From: JAEUJM01 sp044221555
GTDB taxonomy: Bacteria; Actinomycetota; Acidimicrobiia; Acidimicrobiales; DATDAH01
Assembly (NCBI GenBank): GCA_044221555.1
Contig: JBGAOY010000004.1
Location: 340,293 to 404,292 of the forward strand
Length of the DNA: 64,000 bases
Reading direction: 5' to 3'
Shown one piece after another: positions 40,001 through 49,400 of this stretch (its first letter is position 1; the number at the start of each line of letters is the position of its first letter). Position numbers and translations under genes: made by a program. The notes below the pieces were generated by a model. That model saw only the letters and a list, made by a program, of their open reading frames with translations. It ran no database searches and was not told the DNA's origin.

Positions 40001-40013
40001 GATAGTAGCTATC
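40001..40013. promoter_or_regulatory. Candidate LysR operator
   Basis: GATAG-TAG-CTATC, a 5-bp inverted repeat with 3-bp centre inside an A+T-rich island, immediately upstream of the LysR start (39990). It fits the short dyads of LysR boxes, although only one half-site pair is seen. Confidence 0.45.
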
Positions 40014-40190
40014 GCAAATACCTACTGGACAGATCATGTGCACGGGTTCACAATGATCTTCAGATAGCCGAGGAAAAAGTTCAGTCCCCCCCTGAACACC
40101 CTCGAGCCGGCCTCGGAGAGACGTCCCCCCCGATTCTCTCCTGGCCCCAATGGAAGGGACCGATCTCCCCAGATCGGTCCCTTCCGACGT
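40014..40190 (+). ncRNA. Candidate small transcript ending at a strong terminator
   Basis: No rightward gene ends here, yet a perfect 15-bp stem (40152-40166 with 40171-40185), tetraloop CCCC, followed by GACGTTTT has the form of an intrinsic terminator for rightward transcription. Starting from the A+T-rich divergent promoter area near 40014, a ~170-nt transcript would result. It contains no convincing ORF. Alternatively the hairpin is an attenuator in the 5' leader of the HAD-PlsC gene. Confidence 0.35.
40152..40190 (+). terminator. Perfect intrinsic terminator hairpin
   Basis: GGAAGGGACCGATCT (40152-40166), loop CCCC, AGATCGGTCCCTTCC (40171-40185), then GACGTTTT. All 15 pairs match. Confidence 0.75.
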
Positions 40191-40399
40191 TTTCGATCGC
40201 TCTTCGGCTGACGCCTCATCGCATCGTCATGGCTCGCTCGTCCCCTCGCTCCCCGCGCCCCCTAACCTCAAGCTGCGCTCGCTGGGCCACCCCGCTACGG
40301 TCGACCCATGACCAGTGACGCTGCGCAGCGGAGCGGAGCAGCCGCACGGACGCAAGTCGAATCCCGAAGGGGCGCCGACGGAGGAGGCGCAAGGCGACG
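40191..40399. other. Intergenic region before the HAD-PlsC gene
   Basis: Part of the ~410-bp gap between the divergent LysR and HAD-PlsC genes. It contains the dispersed repeat (40195-40250) and a G+C-rich stretch with no convincing ORF. The last ~85 bp (GCGCAGCGGAGCGGAGCAGC and onward) look like another intergenic repeat type, but no second copy is visible in this window. Confidence 0.5.
40195..40250 (-). repeat. Dispersed intergenic repeat, copy 1 (MRRQPKSD element)
   Basis: Read on the minus strand, this 56-bp stretch matches 56319-56374 on the plus strand almost base for base, with the 31-bp core GATGCGATGAGGCGTCAGCC and following AAGAGCGATC identical. Both copies contain an ATG that would open with MRRQPKSD, then diverge, so it is more likely a structural repeat than a gene. 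Confidence 0.8.
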
Positions 40400-41821
40400 G
40401 TGACGGGTGCCGCGTTCTTCGACCTCGACCGCACGCTGCTCCTGGGCGCGAGTGGCCCGACCATCTCCGACGAGTTGCGCCGCGAAGGCCTCATCCCCGA
40501 GCGTCACGTGCCGGGCGAGGGCCTGTTGTTCGACGTGTTCAACCTGGTGGGCGAGACCCTGCCGGGCATGCTGCTCACCCGCCAGGCCGCCCGGGCCGCG
40601 GCCGGGTGGCCGCGGTCGGCGGTGCAGCGGGCCGGCGAGGCCATCGTCGATCAACTGCTCGACGCCGTGGCTCCCTTCGCCCGCCTCCTGATCGCCGAGC
40701 ACCAAGAGGCCGGCCGACCGGTGGTGATGGCCACCACGACCCCCTACGACGTGGTCAAGCCCTTCGCCGACGCCCTCGGGCTCGACGACGTCGTGGCCAC
40801 CCGGTACGGCGAGACCGACGACGGCGTGTACGACGGCACGATCGACGGCGAGTTCGTGTGGGGTCGCGGCAAGCTCAACGCGGTGCGATCGTGGGGCCGA
40901 GCCCATGGCATCGAGGTGCGCGACAGCTGGGCGTACTCGGACAGCTTCTACGACCTGCCGTTGCTCAGCACGGTGGGTCACGCCACCGCGGTCAACCCCG
41001 ACGTGCGCCTGGCCATCGTGGCCGCGGCCCGGCGTTGGCCGGTGCTGCACCTCGACGTGCCGCCCGGTGTGCCCAAGCTGGCCGGCGTCGAGCCGCAGCA
41101 GGTGCTCCTGCCCCTGGTGCGCAGCGAGTTGATCCCCTACGCCCGCTTCGACGTCGAGGGGGTGGAGAACATCCCCGAGCAAGGCCCCGCCATCATCTGC
41201 GGCAACCACCGGAGCTACTTCGACCCCATGGCCGTGGCGCTCACCATCGCCAAGCGGGGCCGGCCGGTGCGGTTCCTCGGCAAGAAAGAGGTGTTCGACG
41301 CTCCGTTGGTGGGCCAGGTGGCCCGCGCCATGGGCGGGATCCGGGTCGACCGGGCCACGGGCTCCGACGAGCCGCTCAAGGCCGCGGCGCAGGCGCTCGA
41401 CGCCGGTGAGATGGTGGCGCTCATGCCCCAGGGCACCATCCCTCGCGGCAAGGCGTTCTTCGACCCCAAGCTCACCGGACGATGGGGTGCCGCGAGGCTG
41501 GCGGCCATGACCGGTGCGCCGGTGATCCCCGTCGGCCTGTGGGGCACCGAGAAGGTGTGGCCCCGTTCGTCCCGCCTGCCCAACGTGTTGAACCTGACCG
41601 ACCCGCCCGTGATCCGCATCCGGGTGGGCGGGCCCGTCGACCTCGGCCGCCAGGATCCCGACGCCGACACCGCGGCCATCATGGCCGCCATCGTGAAGCT
41701 GCTCCCGCCCGAGGCCCGGAAGCGCCGCAAGCCCAGCGACGAGGAGCTCCTGCTCACCTTCCCGCCCGGCTACTCCGGTGACCCCAACGCCGAGGACACC
41801 CGCCGCCCCGGCACCGACTGA
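40400..41821 (+). CDS. Bifunctional HAD-IB phosphatase-like / PlsC acyltransferase
   Basis: 473 residues. The N-terminal HAD-IB (SerB-like) domain has DxD motif AFFDLDRTLLLG (residues 5-16) and motif III/IV SWAYSDSFYDLPLL with AVNPD. The C-terminal acyltransferase (about 240-440) has motif I GNHRSYFDP and motif III MPQGTIPRG, a variant of the usual FPEGTR. Fusions of this type are widespread in Actinobacteria and are predicted to act in phospholipid or storage-lipid synthesis, pairing phosphatidate formation with dephosphorylation; specificity is unknown. GTG 40400 starts 4 residues before the HAD strand. The gene is followed by a strong bidirectional terminator. Confidence 0.88.
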   Translation: MTGAAFFDLDRTLLLGASGPTISDELRREGLIPERHVPGEGLLFDVFNLVGETLPGMLLTRQAARAAAGWPRSAVQRAGEAIVDQLLDAVAPFARLLIAEHQEAGRPVVMATTTPYDVVKPFADALGLDDVVATRYGETDDGVYDGTIDGEFVWGRGKLNAVRSWGRAHGIEVRDSWAYSDSFYDLPLLSTVGHATAVNPDVRLAIVAAARRWPVLHLDVPPGVPKLAGVEPQQVLLPLVRSELIPYARFDVEGVENIPEQGPAIICGNHRSYFDPMAVALTIAKRGRPVRFLGKKEVFDAPLVGQVARAMGGIRVDRATGSDEPLKAAAQALDAGEMVALMPQGTIPRGKAFFDPKLTGRWGAARLAAMTGAPVIPVGLWGTEKVWPRSSRLPNVLNLTDPPVIRIRVGGPVDLGRQDPDADTAAIMAAIVKLLPPEARKRRKPSDEELLLTFPPGYSGDPNAEDTRRPGTD

Positions 41822-41842
41822 CGACCCACCTCCCACGACCCG

Positions 41843-41893
41843 GGATTTCTTGGTGGTTGACCACTCTCCGTGTGGCGTTCCACCAAGAAATCC
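41843..41893. terminator. Bidirectional terminator between HAD-PlsC and aconitase
   Basis: GGATTTCTTGGTGG (41843-41856) pairs perfectly with CCACCAAGAAATCC (41880-41893) over 14 bp with a 23-nt loop. It lies between converging genes. Confidence 0.75.
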
Positions 41894-41906
41894 GTTGGGT
41901 GCGGGG

Positions 41907-44216
41907 TCAGCCGGCGGCGTCGATCTCGGCTTGGCGCTGGCGGATGATGTTGAGCGCGCTGCCGGCTCGGAACCAGCCGATCTGCTCGGGGGAGAAGGTG
42001 TGGGTGGCCTCGAACTCGACGACGGAGCCGTCGGCCTTGTCGATCCGACAGCGGACCGGGGTGTCGGGGGCAAGGTCGGCCAGGCCCAGGATCGAGATGC
42101 GGTCGTCCTCGTCGATCTGGTCGTAGGTGGCCGGGTCGGCGAACCAGAGGGGCAGTACGCCCTGCTTCTTCAGGTTGGTCTCGGCGATGCGGGCGAACGA
42201 GCGGCAGATGACCGCGGCGCAGCCGCGGAAGCGGGGCTCCATGGCCGCGTGCTCGCGTGACGAGCCCTCGCCGTAGTTCTCGTCGCCGATGGCCACCCAG
42301 GCCTGGCCGGCCTCGTGGTAGTGCCTGGCGATCTCGGGGTAGGGCTTGCGCTCGCCGTCGAGCTGATCCTTGCCCACGCCGGCCTCACCGCTGAAGGCGT
42401 TGATGGCGCCGAGGAAGAGGTTGCCCGAGATGTTCTCGAGGTGGCCGCGGAAGCGCAGCCACGGGCCCGCGGCGGAGATGTGGTCGGTGGTGCACTTGCC
42501 CTTGGCCTTCACGAGCACGGGAAGCTCGACGAAGTCGTTGCCGTCCCAGGGGGCGAAGGGCTCGAGCAACTGCAGGCGGTCGCTGGCGGGGTCGACCACC
42601 ACCGACACCTGTGAGCGGTCGGCAGGCGGGGCGATGAAGCCGCTGTCACCGGGGTCGAAGCCCAGGGCGGGCAACTCCTCGCCGACGGGCACGGCCAGCT
42701 TGATCTGCTCGCCGGCGTCGTTGGTGAGCGTGTCGGTGATCGGGTTGAAGTCGAGGGTGCCGGCGAGGGCCAGCGCCACCACCGTCTCGGGCGAGGTGAC
42801 GAACGCCAGCGTGGTGCTGAAGCCGTCGTTGCGCTTGGGGAAGTTGCGGTTGTACGAGGTGACGATGGTGTTGGTGTCGCCCTCCGCGACGTCGCTGCGG
42901 GCCCACTGGCCGATGCAGGGGCCGCAGGCGTTGGCCAGCACGGTGGCGCCGATGCGCTCGAAGTCGGCCAGCAGGCCGTCGCGCTCGATGGTGGCCCGCA
43001 CCTGCTCGGAGCCGGGCGTGATCATCAGGTCGGTCTTGCAGGTGAGGCCCGCGGCGGCGGCCTGGCGGGCGATCGACGCCGCCCGGGTGATGTCCTCGTA
43101 CGACGAGTTGGTGCACGATCCGACCAGCGCGTAGCTGATCTCCTTGGGCCAGCCGTTGGCGTCGGCGTCGGCGCCGGCCCGCGAGACCGGCCGGGCCAGG
43201 TCGGGGGTGTGGGGGCCGTTGATCAGCGGCTCGAGGGTGTCGAGGTCGATCTCGATGACCTCGTCGAAGAACCGTTCCGGGTCGGCCAGCACCTCGTCGT
43301 CGGCCCGCAGGTCGTGGGCCACCGCGTTGGCCAGGTCGGCGATCTCCTCCCGGCCGGTGGACTTCAGGTAGCGGGCCATGGCGTCGTCGTAGGCGAACAG
43401 GGAGGTGGTGGCGCCGATCTCGGCCCCCATGTTGCAGATGGTGCCCTTGCCGGTGCACGAGATGTTGTTGGCGCCGGGCCCGAAGTACTCGACGATGGCG
43501 CCGGTGCCGCCCTTGACGGTGAGGATCTCGGCCACCTTCAAGATGACGTCCTTGGCCGAGGTCCAACCGTTGAGCGAGCCGGTGAGGTGGACGCCGATGA
43601 GCTTGGGCCAGCGCACGTTGAACGGATGACCGGTCATCACGTCGACCGCGTCGGCGCCGCCGACCCCGATGGCGACCATGCCCAGGCCGCCGGCGTTGGG
43701 CGTGTGGCTGTCGGTGCCGATCATCATCCCGCCGGGGAAGGCGTACTGCTCGAGCACGACCTGGTGGATGATGCCCGAGCCGGGCTTCCAGAACCCGATG
43801 CCGTACTTGGCCGACACGGACTCGAGGAAGTCGTAGACCTCGGAGTTGTTGTCGAGCGCGGCCAGCAGGTCGACCTTGCCGTCCTCTCGGGCCTGGATGA
43901 GGTGGTCGCAGTGGACCGTGGAGGGCACCGCGACCTGGGGCAGGCCGGCGGTCATGAACTGGAGCAGGGCCATCTGGGCGGTGGCGTCCTGCATGGCCAC
44001 CCGGTCGGGGTGCAGGTCGGCGTACGAGCGGCCGCGCTCGAGCTCCTGGCCCTCGGGGTCGCCCAAGTGGTTGATCAGGATCTTCTCGGCCAAGGTCAGC
44101 GGCCGACCGAGCCGGCGGCGGCCGATGGCGACGCGGTCCTCCAGGGTGGCGTACACGCCTCGGACCAGCTCGACCGGGGTGGTGGGGGTGACGGTGGTGC
44201 TCTCGTCTGGCGCCAT
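41907..44216 (-). CDS. acn: Aconitate hydratase, mitochondrial-type
   Basis: 769 residues, the size of mitochondrial-type aconitase rather than AcnA (~890) or AcnB. [4Fe-4S] ligands are Cys368 (GSCTNSS), Cys431 and Cys434 (ACGPCIGQ). Substrate-binding phrases MIGTDSHTPNAGGLG and ENYGEGSSREHAAMEPRF are present. It converts citrate to isocitrate in the TCA cycle. ATG 44216 follows AGAGGACC and is the only start that avoids the divergent GntR gene. The 54-bp shared gap suggests regulation by that GntR protein, perhaps linking citrate-type metabolites to aconitase supply. Confidence 0.94.
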   Translation of the reverse strand: MAPDESTTVTPTTPVELVRGVYATLEDRVAIGRRRLGRPLTLAEKILINHLGDPEGQELERGRSYADLHPDRVAMQDATAQMALLQFMTAGLPQVAVPSTVHCDHLIQAREDGKVDLLAALDNNSEVYDFLESVSAKYGIGFWKPGSGIIHQVVLEQYAFPGGMMIGTDSHTPNAGGLGMVAIGVGGADAVDVMTGHPFNVRWPKLIGVHLTGSLNGWTSAKDVILKVAEILTVKGGTGAIVEYFGPGANNISCTGKGTICNMGAEIGATTSLFAYDDAMARYLKSTGREEIADLANAVAHDLRADDEVLADPERFFDEVIEIDLDTLEPLINGPHTPDLARPVSRAGADADANGWPKEISYALVGSCTNSSYEDITRAASIARQAAAAGLTCKTDLMITPGSEQVRATIERDGLLADFERIGATVLANACGPCIGQWARSDVAEGDTNTIVTSYNRNFPKRNDGFSTTLAFVTSPETVVALALAGTLDFNPITDTLTNDAGEQIKLAVPVGEELPALGFDPGDSGFIAPPADRSQVSVVVDPASDRLQLLEPFAPWDGNDFVELPVLVKAKGKCTTDHISAAGPWLRFRGHLENISGNLFLGAINAFSGEAGVGKDQLDGERKPYPEIARHYHEAGQAWVAIGDENYGEGSSREHAAMEPRFRGCAAVICRSFARIAETNLKKQGVLPLWFADPATYDQIDEDDRISILGLADLAPDTPVRCRIDKADGSVVEFEATHTFSPEQIGWFRAGSALNIIRQRQAEIDAAG

Positions 44217-44255
44217 GGTGAGGTCCTCTCTGTGCCTTCGCTCTCCGGACATGAT

Positions 44256-44272
44256 ACAAGTAGCAGACAAGT
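44256..44272. promoter_or_regulatory. Direct repeat in the aconitase/GntR divergent gap
   Basis: ACAAGT occurs at 44256-44261 and again at 44267-44272, spaced 11 bp (one helical turn), the second overlapping the GTG start of the regulator. It could be the binding site of the adjacent HutC-type GntR protein. Confidence 0.35.
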
Positions 44273-45002
44273 GCGCGCACATCGATACCAACAGATCGCC
44301 GACGAACTGCGCCGGCGGGTGGAGGCGGGGGAGTTCGCGGCCGGTCGGCTCCTACCCAGCGAGTCCGATCTGTCCGGACAGTACAGCGCCAGCCGGGTGA
44401 CCATCCGGCGTGCGCTCGAGTCGCTGCGGTCCGACGGCCTGGTCGAGTCGCGCCAGGGGTTCGGTTGGTTCGCGGCTGCCGATCCGCTCCGTCAGACGCT
44501 CGGCCGGCTCGGCACCATCGAGGGCCAACTGGCCGCGTCGGGCGTCCTGTCCGAGCGCCGCATCCTCGACTTCGGGTTCGTCCGGGCACCGACTCGCGTG
44601 CGGGCCGTCCTCGGCGTCGACATGGTCTTGCGGGTACGCCGGGTCAACCTCGCCGACGGGGAGCCCTTCGCCCGGGTCACGGTCTGGTGCCCCGAGGCGC
44701 TCGGGTCGAGGCTGTCGCGAAACCAGGTCGCGGCGCACTCGTTCTACGACCTCCTGGGCCTGTCGCTGGGCGGTGCCACGCAGACCATCGGGGCCGACGC
44801 GGCCTCCGACGACGACGCCGTCGTGCTGGAGATCCCGGCGGGCTCGCCGGTCCTGGTGTGCGAGCGCATCACCGAGGACGCCGACGGTCAGCCGGTCCTG
44901 ATGTCCGAGCACGTCTTCCCGGCGCACCGCACCGAATTCGTCGTCGATCTGCCCCACGCCGAGCCCTCGATCAGCCCGAGCGGTCTGCGCCTGGTCGATT
45001 AG
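44271..45002 (+). CDS. GntR-family (HutC/UTRA) transcriptional regulator
   Basis: 243 residues. Winged helix: QQIADELRRRVEAGEFAAGR and LLPSESDLSGQYSASRVTIRRALESLRSDGLV (about 6-60). The UTRA ligand domain (about 85-235) has LRVRRVNLADGEPFARVTVW and ILEIPAGSPVLVCERIT-like phrases. UTRA domains bind small acidic or sugar-like effectors. Divergent from aconitase with 54 bp between starts, which is unusual for aconitase genes and suggests control of acn. GTG 44271 starts three residues before the first DNA-binding helix. Confidence 0.86.
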   Translation: MRAHRYQQIADELRRRVEAGEFAAGRLLPSESDLSGQYSASRVTIRRALESLRSDGLVESRQGFGWFAAADPLRQTLGRLGTIEGQLAASGVLSERRILDFGFVRAPTRVRAVLGVDMVLRVRRVNLADGEPFARVTVWCPEALGSRLSRNQVAAHSFYDLLGLSLGGATQTIGADAASDDDAVVLEIPAGSPVLVCERITEDADGQPVLMSEHVFPAHRTEFVVDLPHAEPSISPSGLRLVD

Positions 45003-45092
45003 AGCGGCGATGGGACTGCGGCGAGTCGGTGTTCCCAGCGGAGGGAAGCGCGTACGGGGGCCGTGGTTCAGTCGGCGGTGGTAGTGGCGCCG

Positions 45093-45737
45093 CTACCACT
45101 CGTCCCAGTGGATGAGGTCGTCGGCGGGGATGCGGGGCGCGGGTTTGAAGTCGGTGCCCTTGGTGTAGGCGACGGGGAAGAGGCCGGCCTGGGTCCAGTG
45201 GTCGGCCGGGATACCGAGGACGTCGGCGGCTTCACGCTCGTGGTAGAGGTGCATGGTCGTCCACGCGCTGCCGAGCCCGCGTGCGCGCAGCGCCAACATG
45301 AAGTTCCACACCGCAGGCAGGATCGATCCCCAGAACGCGGCGGCGCTGGCGCCGTCGAGTCCGTCGGCACGGCCCTTGTGCAGGGGGATGACCAGCGCGG
45401 GCACCTCGTGGAGGTGCTCGCGTAGGTACGTCGCGGAGGAGCGCACGGCTTCTTGACGAGACCCCTTCGGGTCACCGGGTTCGAACGGCTCGATCCCGAG
45501 CGGTGCGTAGAACTGGTCGAAGATGTCGGCGTACAGGTCGGCGATGGCCCGCTTGCGGTCGGCGTCGGTGACCACCATCCACTGCCAGTCCTGCGTGTTC
45601 GACGCGCTCGGCGCCTGCAGGGCGATCTCGATGCACTCGGCGATGACCTCACGCTCGACCGGTCGTTCGAGGTCGAGGCGCTTGCGCACCGTGCGGGTGG
45701 TGGTCAACAGTTCGTCGGGGGTGAGGTCGAGGGTCAC
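45093..45737 (-). CDS. Nitroreductase-family protein, copy 1
   Basis: 214 residues. FMN-binding signatures RTVRKRLDLERPV (phosphate-binding Arg), IALQAPSASNTQDWQWMVV and LGSAWTTMHLYHEREAADVLGIP are present. The second nearby nitroreductase shares roughly two-thirds of residues with identical length and the same C-terminal GLFPVAYTKGTDFKPA. Substrate unknown; family members reduce nitro groups, quinones or enones with NAD(P)H. GTG 45737 aligns with the ATG of the neighbour. Only 17 bp separate the two genes, consistent with one operon after tandem duplication. Confidence 0.85.
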   Translation of the reverse strand: MTLDLTPDELLTTTRTVRKRLDLERPVEREVIAECIEIALQAPSASNTQDWQWMVVTDADRKRAIADLYADIFDQFYAPLGIEPFEPGDPKGSRQEAVRSSATYLREHLHEVPALVIPLHKGRADGLDGASAAAFWGSILPAVWNFMLALRARGLGSAWTTMHLYHEREAADVLGIPADHWTQAGLFPVAYTKGTDFKPAPRIPADDLIHWDEW

Positions 45738-45754
45738 CCGGCCAACCTATGCAC

Positions 45755-46399
45755 CTACCAGGTGTCCCAGTGGAGGATGCGATCCATGGGCAGGCGCGAC
45801 GCGGGCTTGAAGTCGGTGCCCTTGGTGTAGGCCACCGGGAACAACCCGGCTTGGGTGTAGGTGTCGTAGGGGATGCCGAGCAGCTCCGCCGCCTCCCGCT
45901 CCTTCGGCAGGTGCAGGGTCGTCCACGCGCTGCCGAGGCCTCGCTCGCGCAGGGCGAGCATGAAGCTCCACACCGCGGGGAGGATCGATCCCCAGTAGCT
46001 GGCCGTGGCGAAGTTGTCGGCGCCTTCGACCCTGCCCTTCTGACAAGGGATCACCATGGCCGGCACCTCGTGCAGGTGCTCGGCCAAGTAGTCGGACGAC
46101 GACTTCACCGAGCTCATTCGCAGCCCTCTCGGGTCGGTGCCGATGTAGGGCTGGTCGGACGCTCCGCCGTACGCCGCCTCGTAACCGGGACGGTAGAGCT
46201 CGGCCAGCGCCAGCTTCGTCTCGTCCTCGGTCACGATCAGCCAGTGCCACCCTTGGCTGTTCGAGCCCGTCGGCGCCTGTACCGCGATCTCGATGCACTC
46301 GGCGATCACCTCGCGCTCGACCGGTCGGGTGAGGTCGAGGCGCTTGCGTACCGCCCGGGTGGTCGTGAGGAGCTCGTCGGCGGAGAGGTTCAGGTGCAT
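45755..46399 (-). CDS. Nitroreductase-family protein, copy 2
   Basis: 214 residues and clearly a tandem duplicate of the next gene: RAVRKRLDLTRPVEREVIAE, AVQAPTGSNSQGWHWLIVT and ILPAVWSFMLALRERGLGSA align without gaps near the ends. FMN-dependent oxidoreductase fold; substrate unknown. The main differences lie in the mid-region lid (YRPGYEAAYGGASDQPYIG versus a charged segment in copy 1), which often sets specificity in this family. ATG 46399 is the start; upstream is the 3' end of gltB. Confidence 0.85.
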   Translation of the reverse strand: MHLNLSADELLTTTRAVRKRLDLTRPVEREVIAECIEIAVQAPTGSNSQGWHWLIVTEDETKLALAELYRPGYEAAYGGASDQPYIGTDPRGLRMSSVKSSSDYLAEHLHEVPAMVIPCQKGRVEGADNFATASYWGSILPAVWSFMLALRERGLGSAWTTLHLPKEREAAELLGIPYDTYTQAGLFPVAYTKGTDFKPASRLPMDRILHWDTW

Positions 46400-46476
46400 A
46401 CGGCCAACCTACGAGACCGGCGAGCGGCCAACGCCTCCAAAGCACTGTCAGGAGGGTGAGGGGGAGCTGAGCGGGG

Positions 46477-49400
46477 CTACAGGGCGGAGACCTGGCGGGC
46501 GGCGCCGCTCTCGATGCGGCGCACGCGCTCGCGGGGCAGGATGTGCCAGAGCTGCTCGGTGGCCTGGTCCCACACCTTCAACAGCTCGGCGCCGCGCAGC
46601 GACTCGGTGCGCTCGACGTGGCGCTCGACGAGCCAGCGCAGCTCGACCAGGGCGTCGGGCTCGGGGCGGATGGCCTCGACCAGGTCGGTGTTGATGCGCG
46701 ACATCAGCCGCTCGGCCTCGGGGTCCCACACGAACGCCTGGCCCCCGGTCATGCCGGCGCCGAGGTTGGAGCCGACGCGGCCCAGCACCACGACGGTGCC
46801 GCCGGTCATGTACTCGCAGCAGTGGTCGCCGGCGCCCTCCACGATGGCGAGGGCACCCGAGTTGCGCACGGCGAAGCGCTCGCCGACGGAGCCGGCGATG
46901 AAGAGCTCGCCCCCGGTGGCGCCGTAGAGGCAGGTGTTGCCGGCCAGCACGGGCGAGCCGGCCGCCGAGCCCATGACCACCGAGGCGTCGTTGGCGGGGG
47001 CCCGCACCACGATCGTGCCGCCGCCCATGCCCTTGCCCACGTAGTCGTTGGCCTCGCCGACGAGCTCGAGCTCGACCCCGTGGGTGATGAACGCGCCGAA
47101 GCTCTGGCCCGCCGATCCCTCGAAGCGCAACCGGGCGGTGCCGAGCGGCGGCATCACCCCGTACTCGAGGGCGATCGCGCCGGAGAGGGCGGCCCCGATG
47201 GCCCGGTCGCGGTTGCGGATGGTGTAGTGCAGGTCGATCTCGTCGCCGTCCCACACCCGCTGGAACGCGTCGGCCAGCACCTCGTCGCCGAGCTCGGAAC
47301 GGGGGTCGAGCAGTGCCACCCGCTCCACGAAGTGGCGGGGCTCCTCGAGGTGCTCGGGCGGGGCGATCAGGGGGGTGAGGTCGAGCGAATCGGCCCGCTC
47401 GTCACCGGTGACCCGCTGGCGCAGCAGCTCGACCCGACCCACGGCCTCGTCCATCGTGCGCAGGCCCAACTGGGCCAGGTAGCCGCGCACCTCCTCGGCG
47501 AGGAAGAGGAAGTAGGCGGCCACGCCCTCGGGGGTACCCGTGAAGTTGGCCCGGAGGTGCGGCCGCTGCGTGGCCACACCCGGCTTGCAGGTGTCGCGGT
47601 GGCAGGCCCGCAACATGATGCAGCCCTCGGCGATCATCGCCGCGGTACCGAACGAATACTCGTCGGCGCCGAGCAGTGCCGCCATGATCACCTGGCGGCC
47701 GTTGAGGAAGCCGCCGTCCACCCGCAGGCGCACGCGACCCCGGAGGCCGTTGTCCACCAGCGAGCGCTGGCAGTCGGAGAGGCCCAGCTCCCACGGGAGG
47801 CCGGCGTGCTTGATGGAGGAGAGGGGGCTGGCGCCCGTGCCACCGTTGGCGCCGCTGAGGTGCACCACGTCGGCCAGCGCCTTGACGCAGCCGGCGGCGA
47901 TGGTGCCCACGCCGTCCTCTGCCACCAGCTTCACCGACACCTCGGCCGCGTTGACCTGCTTGAGGTCGAAGATGAGCTGGGCCAGATCCTCGATGGAGTA
48001 GATGTCGTGGTGCGGCGGCGGTGAGATGAGGCCGATCCCGGGCTGGGTGTGGCGCAGCCGGGCGATCTCCTCCGACACCTTGTGGCCCGGGAGCTGGCCG
48101 CCCTCGCCGGGCTTGGAACCCTGGGCCATCTTGATCTGCAGCTCGTCGGCGTGGGCCAGGTACTGCGGGGTGACCCCGAAGCGGCCCGAGGCGATCTGCT
48201 TGATCTTCGAGTTCTTGTCGTCCCGGCCCTGGCCGCGGGTGAAGAACCGGTACGGGTCCTCGCCGCCCTCACCGCAGTTCGAGCGCCCGCCGATGAGGTT
48301 CATGGCCTGGGCCAGGTTCTCGTGGGCCTCGCGCGACAGCGAGCCGTGCGACATCGCGCCGGTGGAGAAGCGCGTGACGATCTCGGATGCGGGCTCGACC
48401 TCGTCGAGGGGGATCGGCTCGCCGACGGGGACGAGCTCGAGCAGGTCGTGCAACTCCGTGGCGGGGCGCTCGTTGACCAACTGGGCGAAGCGGTCGTACA
48501 CGTCGGACGACTCGCTGCGCAGGGCACGCTGCAGCAGGTGGGCGAGGGCCACGTCGGCCTCGGCCCGCTCGGTGGCCCCGTCGCCGGTGGCGCCGGGCGG
48601 TGGCGTCTCCTTCACCAGGGTGAGGCTGTTGAGGGTGGCCACGACCTCCTTGTCGTGGGTGTGGTACTCGCCGCCCTTGCGGTCGCGGTAGAAGCCGGGC
48701 GACGCCAGCTCGCCGCTGGCGTGGTTGGCCAGCACGTCGGCGCCGAGCGCCTCCCAGCCGATCCCACCCACCACCGAGGCGGTGCCCCGGAAGCACAGGT
48801 CGACCACCTCGGGCCCGAGGCCGATCGCCTCGAAGATCTGTGCCCCCCGGTACGAGTCCACCGTGCTGATGCCCATCTTGGACAGCACCTTCAGCACCCC
48901 GGCCTCGATGGCCGCCTCGAAGCGGCTCTGGGCCTCGGGGCTGATCGCGGCCTCGTCGTCGCTGGCGTCGGCCTCGGCGCCCACGGTCTGCAGGGCCAGG
49001 CGCGGGCAGATGGCATCGGCGCCGTAGCCCAGGAGGGCGGCGACGTGGTGCACGTCGCGGGCGTCGTCGGCGACGGCCACCAGGCTGGTGAGCGAGCGCA
49101 GCGACCGGTCGACCAGACGATGGTGCACCGCGCCGATGGCGAGCAGCGACGGCACGGGCGCGCGGTCGGGCGACACCGCGACGTCGTCGAGCACGCAGAT
49201 GTCGGCGCCGCCGCGCACCGCCGACTCGGCCTGCTCGGCGAGCCGCTCGACCGCCGCCCGCAGGCCCGCGGGCCCGTCGGCCACCGGGAACGTGGCGTCG
49301 AGGGTGACGACCGGGAAGTCGGCCAGTTCGTCGCGCTCGAGTTGCTCGATGGCGTCGGGGTACAAGAAGAACGACTCGAGTCGCACCAGGCGGGCGGCGT

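Noticed and set aside
40034..40219. 61-residue minus-strand ORF starting MRRQPKSD as a gene
   Set aside because: Its start lies in the dispersed repeat and the rest runs through the perfect terminator hairpin; the second copy continues with different residues, so it is not a conserved protein.
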